NCBI GenBank assembly: GCA_019359355.1
Contig: JAHHHM010000004.1
Location: forward strand, 248,001-312,000
Origin: Microcoleus vaginatus WJT46-NPBG5
GTDB lineage: Bacteria > Cyanobacteriota > Cyanobacteriia > Cyanobacteriales > Oscillatoriaceae
Direction of reading: 5' to 3'
Length of the DNA stretch: 64,000 nucleotides
Part shown: positions 1 to 9,335 of the stretch, piece by piece
Layout of the letters: each line of letters starts with the position of its first letter
How positions within the stretch are numbered: the first letter of the stretch is position 1
The notes under the pieces: model-generated
Told to the model about the DNA's origin: nothing
Seen by the model: the letters and a program-made list of their open reading frames with translations, nothing else
The model's database searches: none
Program-made: the position numbers and the translations under genes

Positions 1-1
1 A

Positions 2-79
2 CCGCGCACCTGTGGGGAAGGTGCAAAGGTTCAGAACACCCATAAATTTAAGGAAGTAGAAGTGTTTTAAACCTTGATT
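2..79 (+). CDS. 3' end of an unidentified reading frame cut by the window edge
   Basis: An open frame enters from the left edge and stops with TAA after about 25 codons, ending in KFKEVEVF. It is too short to assign to a family, and the other two plus frames also stay open for part of this stretch. It may be the tail of a real gene or chance. The rest up to the convergent kinase gene shows nothing recognisable. Confidence 0.2.
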
Positions 80-179
80 GAGTTGGTAGGGGAATTAGAA
101 AAAGCGCCAACCTATCTGCCGGCTGGCATTTCTCGCCTTTGAAAATTTCAAAAAAGCCTGGAATTTAGCCTGAAATAGG

Positions 180-3100
180 CTAAATAGGCAACCTTATAGG
201 CAACCTCACCGTAAACGTTGTGCCGATACCCACTTCACTGTGAACAGTAATAGTACCTCCGTGTAAATCAACAGCCTTTTTCACAATTGCTAATCCCAAC
301 CCTGTCCCCGGAATCTTGCCGACATTGGTCGCGCGATGAAATGAATCAAATAAGTAGGGTTGCTCTTCTAGGGGAATGCCAATTCCTTCATCTGTGATCT
401 CGAAAATAATCTCGCTTCTCTGATAGGAAAGTCCCAAATGCACCGTGCCGCCTTGGGGCGAATATTTAATCGCATTTGAAAGCAAATTGCTCAAAATTTG
501 ATGCAAAAGTTTTTCATCCAGGCAAGGAAGAAAATTAGAAACTGGAGACACCGGCATTAGGGAATTCGCAGATAGAGAGAGCGAATTTCTACTAGCATCT
601 GAAGAGTGATTGATAAACGTAATGGTATGGATATTGCCGGCTCTAAGCTGGCAGTCTTCCACTAATTCTCGACAAAAGGCTTCCAGATCCACCGGCACCG
701 GATCAAAAGAAAGTTTTCCCATCTCTGTCCGACCGATTAATAGCACATTTTCTAACAAATCAATCATTTGTTTAACAGCGGATTTAATGCGTCGGAAATA
801 CTGATTTTTTTTCTCTGTAGATGCCCGATCTGCGTAACGTTCAAGTAATTCAACAGACATGACAATTGAAGCAAGGGGGTTCCGGAATTCGTGGGACACC
901 ATATAAACAAAACGAGATTTTAGTTCGTTAAGTTCTTTCTCCGTTTCCAATGCCTTGCTCAGTTCAGCAATAAAGTGTTTGCGCTCGGTAATATCTTCTG
1001 CAACACCGGCAATGCGGTAAACCTCTCCCGACTCGTTGCGAATGGGAAAAGAACGAGAGCAAATCCAGCGGATTGAACCGTCAGGCTGCACGATCTGATA
1101 TTCAACAGTTAGCGGTTCTTCTAACTTTTCTTGCGCCTTAATCGCTCTGATCCGTTCCCGATCTTCTAGAGGCAAAGCCTCTAACCATGAATGCGGCTTT
1201 TCATATAAACTTTCAGGTTTCAGTCCCCAGAGTTCTTCATAAGCAGGACTCACATAAAGGTATTGATTTCTATCTGCTGTCGTTATCCAAAAAACTTCAC
1301 GGATATTTTCTGCAAGCTGGCGAAAACGCTCTTCACTGGCACGCAAAGCTTCCTCAGCTCGTTTGCGCTCAGTAATATCTTCTACCATTCTCAAAATATA
1401 AAGAATTTCCCCACTTTGATCCCGCATAACCGTCGAAGTGAGATGTCCCCATAGAACAGTTTGTTGCTTTGTAATGTATCGTTTTTCGATTTGAAAGCTA
1501 TCAATTTCCCTTTGCATTACGCGATTCACATACAGCAATTCCTTACCGATATCTTCGGGATGGGTAATATTGTCAACGGTGAGGGCTGTCATTTCTGCCG
1601 GCGTGTAACCCAACATCTCACATAAAGCTCGATTCACTTTAAAAAATCGTGTGTCTGTGCCGGCAAGTGCCATGCCAATCGGTGCCTCATCAAAAACCCT
1701 GCGAAATCGCTCCTCGCTGTCACAAAGTGCGGCTTCTGCTCGCTTGCGTTCGGTTGCAAAAGCAATGTGGTTGGCGATGGTTTGTGCTAACTGTACTTCT
1801 TCGTCACTGAAAAAATGGGGCTGGCTGTAACCCAGCAGAAATTTCCCCAACAGCCGGCCTTGAAAAACCAAAGGAATTAAGGCCAAAGCTTGAATACCGG
1901 CTTGCAGCAAAACCGCTTGTGCCGGCAAGAAATTGGGTGCCTGAAAAGATGCAATATCTGTAATTAAAATCGCTCGCTTGGTTTTTTGCTTAGAGCCGAG
2001 GCAAAAATACTCTTCACAAGCCTTACAAGAATCATGGGAAAGCCCGCGCCAGACTTTGAAACGTAAACCCTGATCTGGCTCTAATAGCAAGATGCCGGCG
2101 CACGTCGTTTGCAAAGAGTGCCCAATACCATTTAAAGCGGCTTCATAAATCTCCTCAATCGCTGCTGCTCGCCTCACAGCATCGGCTAGTTGATAAAGGG
2201 TCTGAAGTTGGCTGAAGCGCTGCCGCAGCGCCTCTTGCGCCTGGAAGCGAACTTCTATCTCTTGTTGCAGTCGCTCATTTAGCTCCTGGAGTTCGCCGGT
2301 GCGTTGGGCGACACGGGTTTCCAGTTCTTCATGGGCGCTTTGCAACGTCTCGTCTGCCCGTTTGCGATCCGTGATATCTCGTCCCACGGCTTGAAACTCG
2401 ACAAAATTGCCCAACTCGTCAAACAGCGCCCGGTGTGTCCATTGCAGATCCCGAAGCTCTCCGTTAACAACAACCCGATGATCCAAAACGCTTACAGGAT
2501 TTGCTGGGGTTAAGGAATTGAGGGTTTTCAAGATATTTTGTTGTTCTTCGCCGGCAATGAGTTGGCTAAAGCTTTGCCCAATCGGATCTTGCTCCTCCAA
2601 GCCAAAATAACGGCAGTAGGCGTTGTTAGCAAATGTCAGGGTGCCATCTGCCAAAAACCGGCAGATCAGTTCAGTTTGATCTTCTACAATGGCACGATAG
2701 CGAGCCTCGCTTTTGTGCAGCGCTTCTTGTGCCTGCTTTGCCTGGGTGATGTCGCGGGCGATGCCTTCAAAGGCGATCGGCTTGCCGGCTTCGTCGTAAA
2801 TCACAATGCTGCGGATTTCTGTCCAAATAATACTTCCGTCTTTATGTATCCAGCGCAAGACTAAAACTTCATCGGTGCTTTGCTGAAGCGTCCATTGTCT
2901 TAAAATCTCTCGGTCATCGGGATGTACAATCTTCACCCCTAACTCAGGATCGGCGTAGTGTTCTTCTGGCGTGTAGCCGGTGATAATTTCTGCTGCGGGA
3001 CTGACGTATTCAAAGCCGGGAGTGGGAAAGAGCCGGTAGCGGTAGATAATATCTGGAGCATTTTCAGCAAGCCGGCGGAAACGGGCGGCACTTTCTTCTC

Positions 3101-3506
3101 GTTCCGCTTCTGCTTTACGCTTGTCGTCACGCAATTGTTTGGCTTCTCTGGCGGCGAGGACGGCAGGACCGAGTCTGGCTAAGCGATCTTTGAGCAGGTA
3201 GTCAGCAGCGCCTTGTTTCATACACTCAACGGCGACTTCTTCATTTTGGCTGCCGGTGAGGACGATGAACGGAATATCCAGGTTGCTCGCTCGCAACAAC
3301 TGCAACGCACGCAGAGCATTAAACTGCGGCAGAATATAATCTGCCAGAATGATATCGAAGCTCTCATGTAGCTGGCTCAGGTAGTCCGGTTCTGTCTCTA
3401 CACGCTGCCAACTGGGTGCGAAGCCTGCTTGGCGCAGTTCGCGCAGTATCAGTTCGGCATCGGCGGGCGAGTCTTCAAGAATCAAAATGTGGATGGCAGT
3501 TGACAT
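180..3506 (-). CDS. Hybrid sensor histidine kinase with N-terminal receiver, four PAS domains and GAF
   Basis: An 1108-residue cytoplasmic signalling protein with no membrane segments. A receiver domain comes first (about 5-120; acidic pair E11/D12, phospho-acceptor D56 in ILADY, conserved K near 105). Two PAS/PAC units follow (about 140-260 and 265-385), then a coiled coil, a GAF domain (about 430-590) and two more PAS/PAC units (about 600-845). The C-terminus is a HisKA domain with the phospho-accepting histidine at about 872 in VSHEFRNP and a HATPase domain with DEGIGIP and GTGLGLAI boxes. All catalytic motifs look intact. It therefore probably autophosphorylates; the N-terminal receiver suggests it also accepts phosphate from another kinase. 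The signal sensed is unknown: the GAF lacks the cysteine pattern of bilin-binding domains. It stands alone, without an adjacent response regulator. Confidence 0.93.
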   Translation of the reverse strand: MSTAIHILILEDSPADAELILRELRQAGFAPSWQRVETEPDYLSQLHESFDIILADYILPQFNALRALQLLRASNLDIPFIVLTGSQNEEVAVECMKQGAADYLLKDRLARLGPAVLAAREAKQLRDDKRKAEAEREESAARFRRLAENAPDIIYRYRLFPTPGFEYVSPAAEIITGYTPEEHYADPELGVKIVHPDDREILRQWTLQQSTDEVLVLRWIHKDGSIIWTEIRSIVIYDEAGKPIAFEGIARDITQAKQAQEALHKSEARYRAIVEDQTELICRFLADGTLTFANNAYCRYFGLEEQDPIGQSFSQLIAGEEQQNILKTLNSLTPANPVSVLDHRVVVNGELRDLQWTHRALFDELGNFVEFQAVGRDITDRKRADETLQSAHEELETRVAQRTGELQELNERLQQEIEVRFQAQEALRQRFSQLQTLYQLADAVRRAAAIEEIYEAALNGIGHSLQTTCAGILLLEPDQGLRFKVWRGLSHDSCKACEEYFCLGSKQKTKRAILITDIASFQAPNFLPAQAVLLQAGIQALALIPLVFQGRLLGKFLLGYSQPHFFSDEEVQLAQTIANHIAFATERKRAEAALCDSEERFRRVFDEAPIGMALAGTDTRFFKVNRALCEMLGYTPAEMTALTVDNITHPEDIGKELLYVNRVMQREIDSFQIEKRYITKQQTVLWGHLTSTVMRDQSGEILYILRMVEDITERKRAEEALRASEERFRQLAENIREVFWITTADRNQYLYVSPAYEELWGLKPESLYEKPHSWLEALPLEDRERIRAIKAQEKLEEPLTVEYQIVQPDGSIRWICSRSFPIRNESGEVYRIAGVAEDITERKHFIAELSKALETEKELNELKSRFVYMVSHEFRNPLASIVMSVELLERYADRASTEKKNQYFRRIKSAVKQMIDLLENVLLIGRTEMGKLSFDPVPVDLEAFCRELVEDCQLRAGNIHTITFINHSSDASRNSLSLSANSLMPVSPVSNFLPCLDEKLLHQILSNLLSNAIKYSPQGGTVHLGLSYQRSEIIFEITDEGIGIPLEEQPYLFDSFHRATNVGKIPGTGLGLAIVKKAVDLHGGTITVHSEVGIGTTFTVRLPIRLPI

Positions 3507-4298
3507 GATCGCTAACTAAAACAGACGCGCTGTTTTGAGTGAGTGGGGATGGCAGCAGCGAACTTTTGGCTCGCCTTTTTGGGGGTACGGTGGTTTTGTC
3601 AAGATGAAATGTTCGCTCAGGCAATTTCGGGGACTGATTAAAAATTTGTCCCTCAAGGCGCGTACTTCTATGGCGCTGAGGTGCTGACAGGTTGGGCTTT
3701 TAACCACAAATTATCAGCACGAACGCTTTGTGTGCGTATTGGTAGTTCGTGGTTAGGGCGCGGCTCACCCCAACCTCGTAGCGCTTAAACCCAAAACCCT
3801 AATAGAAGCATGATTGAACAGGATTGCTACCACTACTGTAGTACCTGAGTAAATTGTTGCAAGGACACCGATTTTATGATCTACGTTACGAAGCCTAATT
3901 AGGAATTTACTCTATTCCCGATCAAAAATGATTAATTTGGGTAGCGGAGTGGGGGATAATATCAAATTCCTTTGATGACTTGGAATGAGCATATAGGAAA
4001 GAAGGGGGATACAATTTAAGACAGGGACAATCGGCACCACTTGTTATAAATCGTTGTATCTCATCTTGCAGGGAAAAATCATTAAAAATCCATTTTCGCT
4101 CTATATTTTATGGTTTATCAGTCTGTGGGGATGTAAAAAATGCTAAAAATCAGTGCAAAAGTCTGAAGTGCTGGCCTGGTAAAGTGAGATAACAAAAGTG
4201 AGAAGTGAGAAGTTCTTTCTATTTTCCAGTTTCCTTTTTTCTCGCGATTCTTCAGTCTGCAAGCATTCTAAAATGCTTCTTAGTGAGAGGATTAAAAA
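3507..4298. other. Intergenic stretch between divergent kinase and glcE genes
   Basis: About 790 bases between two divergently transcribed genes. It must hold both promoters. I see no credible gene, tRNA or long inverted repeat. Short open frames on both strands lack ribosome binding sites and family-like sequence. Confidence 0.5.
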
Positions 4299-5621
4299 TT
4301 GGTAAATCAGAGCGCCATCGCGCAACAACTGGAAAAAATTTTAGGATCATCGGGTATCTGTTCGTGGGCAAACCTAGAGGCATCTCGTAAAGAACAGATT
4401 GCTCAATGCCTCACACCGGCAGCCGAGATCGATTGCATTGTCTACCCCCAAACTGAGGCAGAACTCGCAGAAGTCATGGCGTGTGCTCACCGGCAGCGAT
4501 GGGGCGTACTGCCCTTGGGCAGTGGCAGCAAGCTTAACTGGGGTGGTTTAGTTGCCGGTGTGAATTTAGCCGTGAGTACGGAACGCTTAAATAAGTTAGT
4601 TGATCATGCTGCCGGTGATTTAACTATCACTGCGGAAGCGGGGATGAAGTTTGCCGAGTTACAAAAAATCTTGGCAAGTGTCGGCCAATTTCTTGCCCTT
4701 GATCCGAGTTATCCAGAAATAGCGACTTTGGGCGGAATCGTGGCAACCGGCGATACCGGCTCCTTGCGACAGCGCTATAATGGCGTTCGCGATCAGCTCA
4801 TTGGTTTTTCCTTTGTCCGCTCAGATGGCCAACTCGCGAAAGCCGGCGGGCGGGTGGTGAAAAATGTTGCCGGTTATGACTTGATGAAATTATTCACCGG
4901 CTCTTTCGGCACATTGGGAGTTATTAGTCAAGTAACTTTTCGGGTTTATCCCTTGTCCCTGTCGTCAGAAACTGTATTGCTAACCGGCGAAGCCGATGCC
5001 ATTGCCACAGCGACTCAAACTTTGCTGGCTTCTGCCTTGACTCCCACCGCCGCTGATTTGCTTTCAGTGCAGTTGGTGAAACAATTAGAAGCCGGTGCCG
5101 GTATGGGTTTGCTGGTTCGCTTCCAAAGCATAGCAGAAAGTGTTAAACAACAGTCAGAGCGAGTTGTGGAAGTGGGGAAAACCTTGGGGTTGCAAACCAC
5201 AACATTTGTGGCGGCGGATGAGGCTGCTTTATGGCAAAAATTATCAGAACAAATCCGATCAACCCCCAAAAATTTAGAAATTCTCTGCAAAATAGGAGTA
5301 AGACCTTCTGAAGCTGTTGCGGCTTTAACTCAGTTGAATCTGTTATTTTCAAATAGTGGTTTAAGTTTAATTCATGCCGGCAGTGGTTTAGGCTTAATTC
5401 TGACTGCCGGTGAAGACGCGATAAGTCAGCTTTCTAAGATGCGTTCAATCTGCGAATCTTCTGGGGGATTTTTGAGTATTTTAGCAGCTCCAATTTCTCT
5501 TAAGCAACAGTTGGATGTCTGGGGATACACTGGCAACGCTTTGGATTTAATGCGGCGAATTAAGCAGCAGTTTGATCCGCAAAATATTTTAAGTCCAGAG
5601 CGTTTTGTTGGAAAGATTTGA
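4299..5621 (+). CDS. glcE: Glycolate oxidase/dehydrogenase FAD-binding subunit GlcE
   Basis: A 440-residue FAD-binding-4 (PCMH type) oxidoreductase. The FAD-binding domain carries LPLGSGSKLNWGG and the later GGIVATGDTGSLRQRYNGVRDQ and GGRVVKNVAGYDL segments, typical of GlcE-type subunits. The C-terminal part ends RRIKQQFDPQNILSPERF, the usual close of this family. With GlcF it would oxidise glycolate from photorespiration to glyoxylate, passing electrons to the membrane quinone pool. The start is a TTG codon, chosen because GAGAGG lies about eight bases upstream and no ATG fits. glcF follows after 86 bases. The GlcD catalytic subunit is not next to it in this window and is presumably encoded elsewhere. 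Confidence 0.9.
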   Translation: MVNQSAIAQQLEKILGSSGICSWANLEASRKEQIAQCLTPAAEIDCIVYPQTEAELAEVMACAHRQRWGVLPLGSGSKLNWGGLVAGVNLAVSTERLNKLVDHAAGDLTITAEAGMKFAELQKILASVGQFLALDPSYPEIATLGGIVATGDTGSLRQRYNGVRDQLIGFSFVRSDGQLAKAGGRVVKNVAGYDLMKLFTGSFGTLGVISQVTFRVYPLSLSSETVLLTGEADAIATATQTLLASALTPTAADLLSVQLVKQLEAGAGMGLLVRFQSIAESVKQQSERVVEVGKTLGLQTTTFVAADEAALWQKLSEQIRSTPKNLEILCKIGVRPSEAVAALTQLNLLFSNSGLSLIHAGSGLGLILTAGEDAISQLSKMRSICESSGGFLSILAAPISLKQQLDVWGYTGNALDLMRRIKQQFDPQNILSPERFVGKI

Positions 5622-5627
5622 TAGAAC

Positions 5628-5662
5628 CGCAGATAAATGCAGAGCAATGTAATTTATCTGCG
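5628..5662 (+). promoter_or_regulatory. Intercistronic hairpin between glcE and glcF
   Basis: An 11-bp perfect inverted repeat (CGCAGATAAAT at 5628-5638 and its complement at 5652-5662) with a 13-base loop starts seven bases after the glcE stop codon. A short T-rich stretch follows. It could partly terminate transcription or protect the upstream mRNA end, lowering glcF relative to glcE. It could also be a dispersed repeat. Confidence 0.45.
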
Positions 5663-5707
5663 TTTATCTACGATAGATGTTTAAAAGCTTTTGTTGAATA
5701 AAAGACA

Positions 5708-7054
5708 ATGCAAATTTCAGACTCGACTGCCAATTCTCAGCTTTCTAAGACGAATTTTGATGCAAATCACCCCCCCGAACCCAAATTAATTGATACCTGC
5801 GTTCACTGTGGGTTTTGTTTATCGACTTGTCCGAGTTATCGCGTGCTTGGCAAAGAAATGGACTCTCCTAGAGGGCGCATTTATTTGATGGATGCGATTA
5901 ATGAAGGTGAAGCGACTTTAGGCGATGCTACGGTTGAGCATTTTGATTCTTGTTTAGGATGCTTGGCGTGTGTCACCACTTGCCCTTCTGGGGTGCAATA
6001 TGACAAATTAATTGCAGCAACTCGCCCACAAATTGAGCGAAATTATGAGCGTTCTTTGCCAGATCGTGTGATTCGTGCCCTCATTTTTAATTTGTTTCCT
6101 TATCCTAACCGGCTGCGGGCTTTACTTGGCCCTCTTTATGTCTATCAAAACTTGGGAATTCAGAAAATTGTTCGGGCTGGCGGCATTTTCAAAAAAGTCT
6201 TCCCACGCTTAGCCGCAATGGAAGAAATTTTGCCGGCAATTCCCCTGGATGCTTTCCGAGATGAATTCCCCACAATTATCCCAGCCCAAGGCGAAAAACG
6301 TTACCGGGTGGGGATGATTTTAGGTTGTGTGCAGCGTTTATTTTTCTCAAAAGTGAATGAAGCCACTGCACGAGTTTTAACTGCAAATGGCTGTGAAATT
6401 GTGGTTCCCCAAGGACAAGGTTGTTGTGCGGCTTTGCCGGAACATCAGGGACAAACTGAACAAGCACAAGCCTTGGCAAGACAAATGATTGATAGCTTTG
6501 AAGGCACCAACGTCGATGCGATCATTATCAATGCTGCCGGTTGTGGTCATACTTTAAAAGAATACGGTCATATTTTGCAAGATGATCCGAATTACCGGGA
6601 GAAAGCAAAAGAATTTGCCGGCAAAGTTAAAGACGCGCAAGAATTTCTCGCGCAAGTGGGATTAACCACGAAACTTTCTCCGCTAGTTGATGGCGAACTT
6701 AAAATCGTTTATCAAGATGCTTGCCACCTATTACACGGACAAAAAATCAGCCTGCAACCGCGACAGTTATTGCAGAAAATTCCTGGAGTAAAACTGCGCG
6801 AACCTGTTGATGCTGCCTTGTGTTGTGGAAGTGCCGGCGTTTACAATATGCTGCAACCAGATGTTGCCGATGAATTAGGCCGGCAAAAGGTTGATAATCT
6901 GGTGAATACCGGCGCTGAATTAATTGCCTCAGCAAATCCGGGTTGTTCTTTACAAATTAAGAAGCATTTGCAGTTGCAAGGTAAGGAAATTACGCTGATG
7001 CATCCACTAGAATTGTTAGATTATTCAATACGGGGGGTTAAACTAACACGTTAG
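5708..7054 (+). CDS. glcF: Glycolate oxidase iron-sulfur subunit GlcF
   Basis: A 448-residue protein with two [4Fe-4S] ferredoxin motifs near the N-terminus: CVHCGFCLSTCPSYR (around residue 31) and CLGCLACVTTCPSGVQ (around 82). Two CCG cysteine-rich domains follow, with signatures GCVQR..., QGCCAALPEHQG and ALCCGSAGVYN. This layout is that of GlcF, the electron-transferring partner of GlcE/GlcD. Length is normal for the family. The gene lies 86 bases downstream of glcE in the same direction, so the two are probably one transcription unit. The Mrr-like gene starts four bases after its stop. Confidence 0.93.
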   Translation: MQISDSTANSQLSKTNFDANHPPEPKLIDTCVHCGFCLSTCPSYRVLGKEMDSPRGRIYLMDAINEGEATLGDATVEHFDSCLGCLACVTTCPSGVQYDKLIAATRPQIERNYERSLPDRVIRALIFNLFPYPNRLRALLGPLYVYQNLGIQKIVRAGGIFKKVFPRLAAMEEILPAIPLDAFRDEFPTIIPAQGEKRYRVGMILGCVQRLFFSKVNEATARVLTANGCEIVVPQGQGCCAALPEHQGQTEQAQALARQMIDSFEGTNVDAIIINAAGCGHTLKEYGHILQDDPNYREKAKEFAGKVKDAQEFLAQVGLTTKLSPLVDGELKIVYQDACHLLHGQKISLQPRQLLQKIPGVKLREPVDAALCCGSAGVYNMLQPDVADELGRQKVDNLVNTGAELIASANPGCSLQIKKHLQLQGKEITLMHPLELLDYSIRGVKLTR

Positions 7055-7058
7055 ATGC

Positions 7059-7907
7059 ATGGAGATTCAACCAGCTATCCCTACCTATGATGATTTATTC
7101 GAGCCAACGATCAAAGCCTTGAAAGCTTTAGGCGGATCGGGTAGTGTTCGAGAAATCTATGAAAAGGTTTGCGAACTCGAACAATTCTCTGAAGAACAGC
7201 AGAGTATTCTTTATAAAGAAGGGCCGCAAACCGCAATCTATGCTCGCCTTAGCTGGACTAGACTTTACCTGAAAAACTATGGAGCGATTGAAAGTAGTGG
7301 GCGAGGCTTTTGGTCATTAACTGAAAAAGGTCGAAATCTTCAAGTTATTGACAAGCGCGAAATTAATCAGGTATCAAAGCTTAAAAAGAACAAAGATTCA
7401 ATAGAACCGCAAGAAGGTCAACCAGATGCTCTGATACCTGTTGACTCTAATTTATGGACAGAGAAGCTGCTGAGTATTCTCCAGAAAATGCCCCCCGATG
7501 CGTTTGAACGTCTGTGCCAACGTATCCTCAGAGCTTCTGGATTTATTAAAGTTCAAGTAACAGGTAAAAAAGGTGACGGAGGAATTGATGGTATCGGTGT
7601 TCTGAGAATTTCTTTATTAAGTTTTCAGGTTTTTTTCCAATGCAAGCGATATAGCGGTTCCGTCGGGCCGGCAGAAATTCGTGATTTTCGAGGGGCAATG
7701 GTCGGCAGAACAGATAAGGGGCTGTTCATTACCACCGGCACCTTTACAACTGAAGCGAAAAAAGAAGCAACGAGAGATGGCGCACCAGCTTTGGAGTTAA
7801 TTGATGGTGAGGAACTCTCTTCGATTCTCAGAAACCTAAAGTTAGGTGTTGAAACCAAAACAATTGAAGTTGTAGATATTGATGAAAATTGGTTCAATCA
7901 TCTTTAA
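7059..7907 (+). CDS. Mrr-type restriction endonuclease-like protein
   Basis: A 282-residue protein in two parts. Residues about 1-95 form an Mrr N-terminal winged helix, ending in SGRGFWSLTEKGRNL. A linker follows, then a PD-(D/E)XK Mrr catalytic domain (about 135-265) with the sequence GDGGIDGIG as acidic motif and FFQCKRYSG as QxK motif. Both catalytic motifs look intact. Proteins of this family cut modified DNA or guard against foreign DNA. No methyltransferase or specificity gene is adjacent, consistent with a stand-alone type IV enzyme. The ATG lies four bases after the glcF stop, so translation may be coupled to glcF, an odd partner. Target specificity cannot be read from sequence. Confidence 0.87.
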   Translation: MEIQPAIPTYDDLFEPTIKALKALGGSGSVREIYEKVCELEQFSEEQQSILYKEGPQTAIYARLSWTRLYLKNYGAIESSGRGFWSLTEKGRNLQVIDKREINQVSKLKKNKDSIEPQEGQPDALIPVDSNLWTEKLLSILQKMPPDAFERLCQRILRASGFIKVQVTGKKGDGGIDGIGVLRISLLSFQVFFQCKRYSGSVGPAEIRDFRGAMVGRTDKGLFITTGTFTTEAKKEATRDGAPALELIDGEELSSILRNLKLGVETKTIEVVDIDENWFNHL

Positions 7908-7991
7908 GCCCTAAATACTGTGGTTTAACTCAATCTCGGCAACCTTCCTTAATCTCCGAATGCCGGCAACAGTTCCTCGTCAAAGTAAAAA

Positions 7992-9020
7992 ATGAAACGA
8001 ACTCTTTCTTTCTTACTCTGCCTAACGCTCATAACCTTAACATCCTGTCAATCCCAACAAACCACGCCGACATCAAATCTCCCCCAAGCATCAACTACAT
8101 CCCAAGCACAACAACAGCCGACACAACTATTTCCGATTCTCCAAAATAATAAATGGGGTTATATTAACGCTGCCGGCAAAATTGTTATAGAACCGCAATT
8201 TAGTGCGGCAGAAGATTTTAATGATGGGTTGGCAAGGGTTGTCATAACCGGCAACTACGCCTATATCAACCCTGCCGGTAAAATTCTTATCAATACACAA
8301 GTTAAACAAGCTGCTAACTTTTCTGAAGGATTAGCTGCTCTTGAAATTGACCGAAAATGGGGATTTATTGATAAAACCGGCCAACTTGTGATAAAACCCC
8401 AATTTGATTTAACTTGGGGTTTTTCTGAAGGGTTAGCTGCCGTAGAAATTAATCGTAAAATCGGGTTTATCGACAAAGTTGGTGAAATGGTTATTCAGCC
8501 GCAGTTTGATGAAATTCGCCCTTTCTCTGATGGCTTGGCAGCAGTGGCAGTTAACGGAAAAATGGGATACATCGACACAGCCGGCAAGATGGTAATTCAG
8601 CCGCAATTTATTGTCACAGAAGGCTTTGCTGAAGGATTAGCCCCAGCCCAAATCACAGATAAAATCGGCTATATCGACAAAACCGGCAAGATGGTAATTC
8701 AGCCGCAATTTATTCTCGCAGAAGGCTTTTCTGAAGGAGTCGCTGCTGTGCAGATAGGCGGCAAGATGGGTTATATCGATAAAGCCGGTGAAATAGTTAT
8801 TAAAGCCCAATTTGATGAAGCTAAAAACTTTTCTGAAGGGCTGGCGGTTATAGAAATTGGCAATAAAAAAGGTTATATAGACAAAGCCGGCAAAATCATC
8901 ATCTCGCCCCAATTTGAGCAGGCTGAACCTTTTAAAAATGGACTGGCAGCCGTCAAAATTAATGATCAGTTCGCCTACATTGACAAAGCAGCCAAGTATA
9001 TTTGGAAACCCCAAACCTAA
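7992..9020 (+). CDS. WG-repeat lipoprotein
   Basis: A 342-residue exported protein. The N-terminus has a lipoprotein signal peptide with lipobox LTSC, giving Cys19 as the lipid-bearing residue. After a Thr/Gln-rich linker come eight full WG repeats of about 33 residues and a ninth partial one. Each has the form [KR]xGYIDKxGKxVIxPQFxxAxxFSEGLAxV. WG repeats probably form a beta-propeller-like or solenoid scaffold. No enzymatic residues are apparent. The protein would sit on the periplasmic face of a membrane. Its ligand is unknown. It follows the Mrr-like gene by 84 bases in the same direction. Confidence 0.88.
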   Translation: MKRTLSFLLCLTLITLTSCQSQQTTPTSNLPQASTTSQAQQQPTQLFPILQNNKWGYINAAGKIVIEPQFSAAEDFNDGLARVVITGNYAYINPAGKILINTQVKQAANFSEGLAALEIDRKWGFIDKTGQLVIKPQFDLTWGFSEGLAAVEINRKIGFIDKVGEMVIQPQFDEIRPFSDGLAAVAVNGKMGYIDTAGKMVIQPQFIVTEGFAEGLAPAQITDKIGYIDKTGKMVIQPQFILAEGFSEGVAAVQIGGKMGYIDKAGEIVIKAQFDEAKNFSEGLAVIEIGNKKGYIDKAGKIIISPQFEQAEPFKNGLAAVKINDQFAYIDKAAKYIWKPQT

Positions 9021-9335
9021 TGTTAGAGACTGGTTTGGACTTCAACGCAGGGATAAACTTTCTAGATACAGCCCGATAGTCTGCCGGTTTGGACATCAGC
9101 ACCCGGAAAATTAGCCCAGACTTTTTTTACACTAGAATACCAGAAATGTCAACCGCATTAGAGTAAACTCCCTCTTATAGCATAATTAAGATCCCTGTAT
9201 CTCTCGATACTTATAGATTTGTAACGATGCCCTATAAAATTATATAAATACCCGTAGAAAAAACGTGCCGGCGGTAAAGCAAGTCAACTTTTTTCTTGAA
9301 ACAGGTATTAACCTATTCCATAAAAAGGAGCCACC

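Noticed and set aside
3516-3707. 63-codon minus-strand frame upstream of the hybrid kinase
   Set aside because: No ribosome binding site and no recognisable sequence; it lies in the likely promoter region of the kinase gene.
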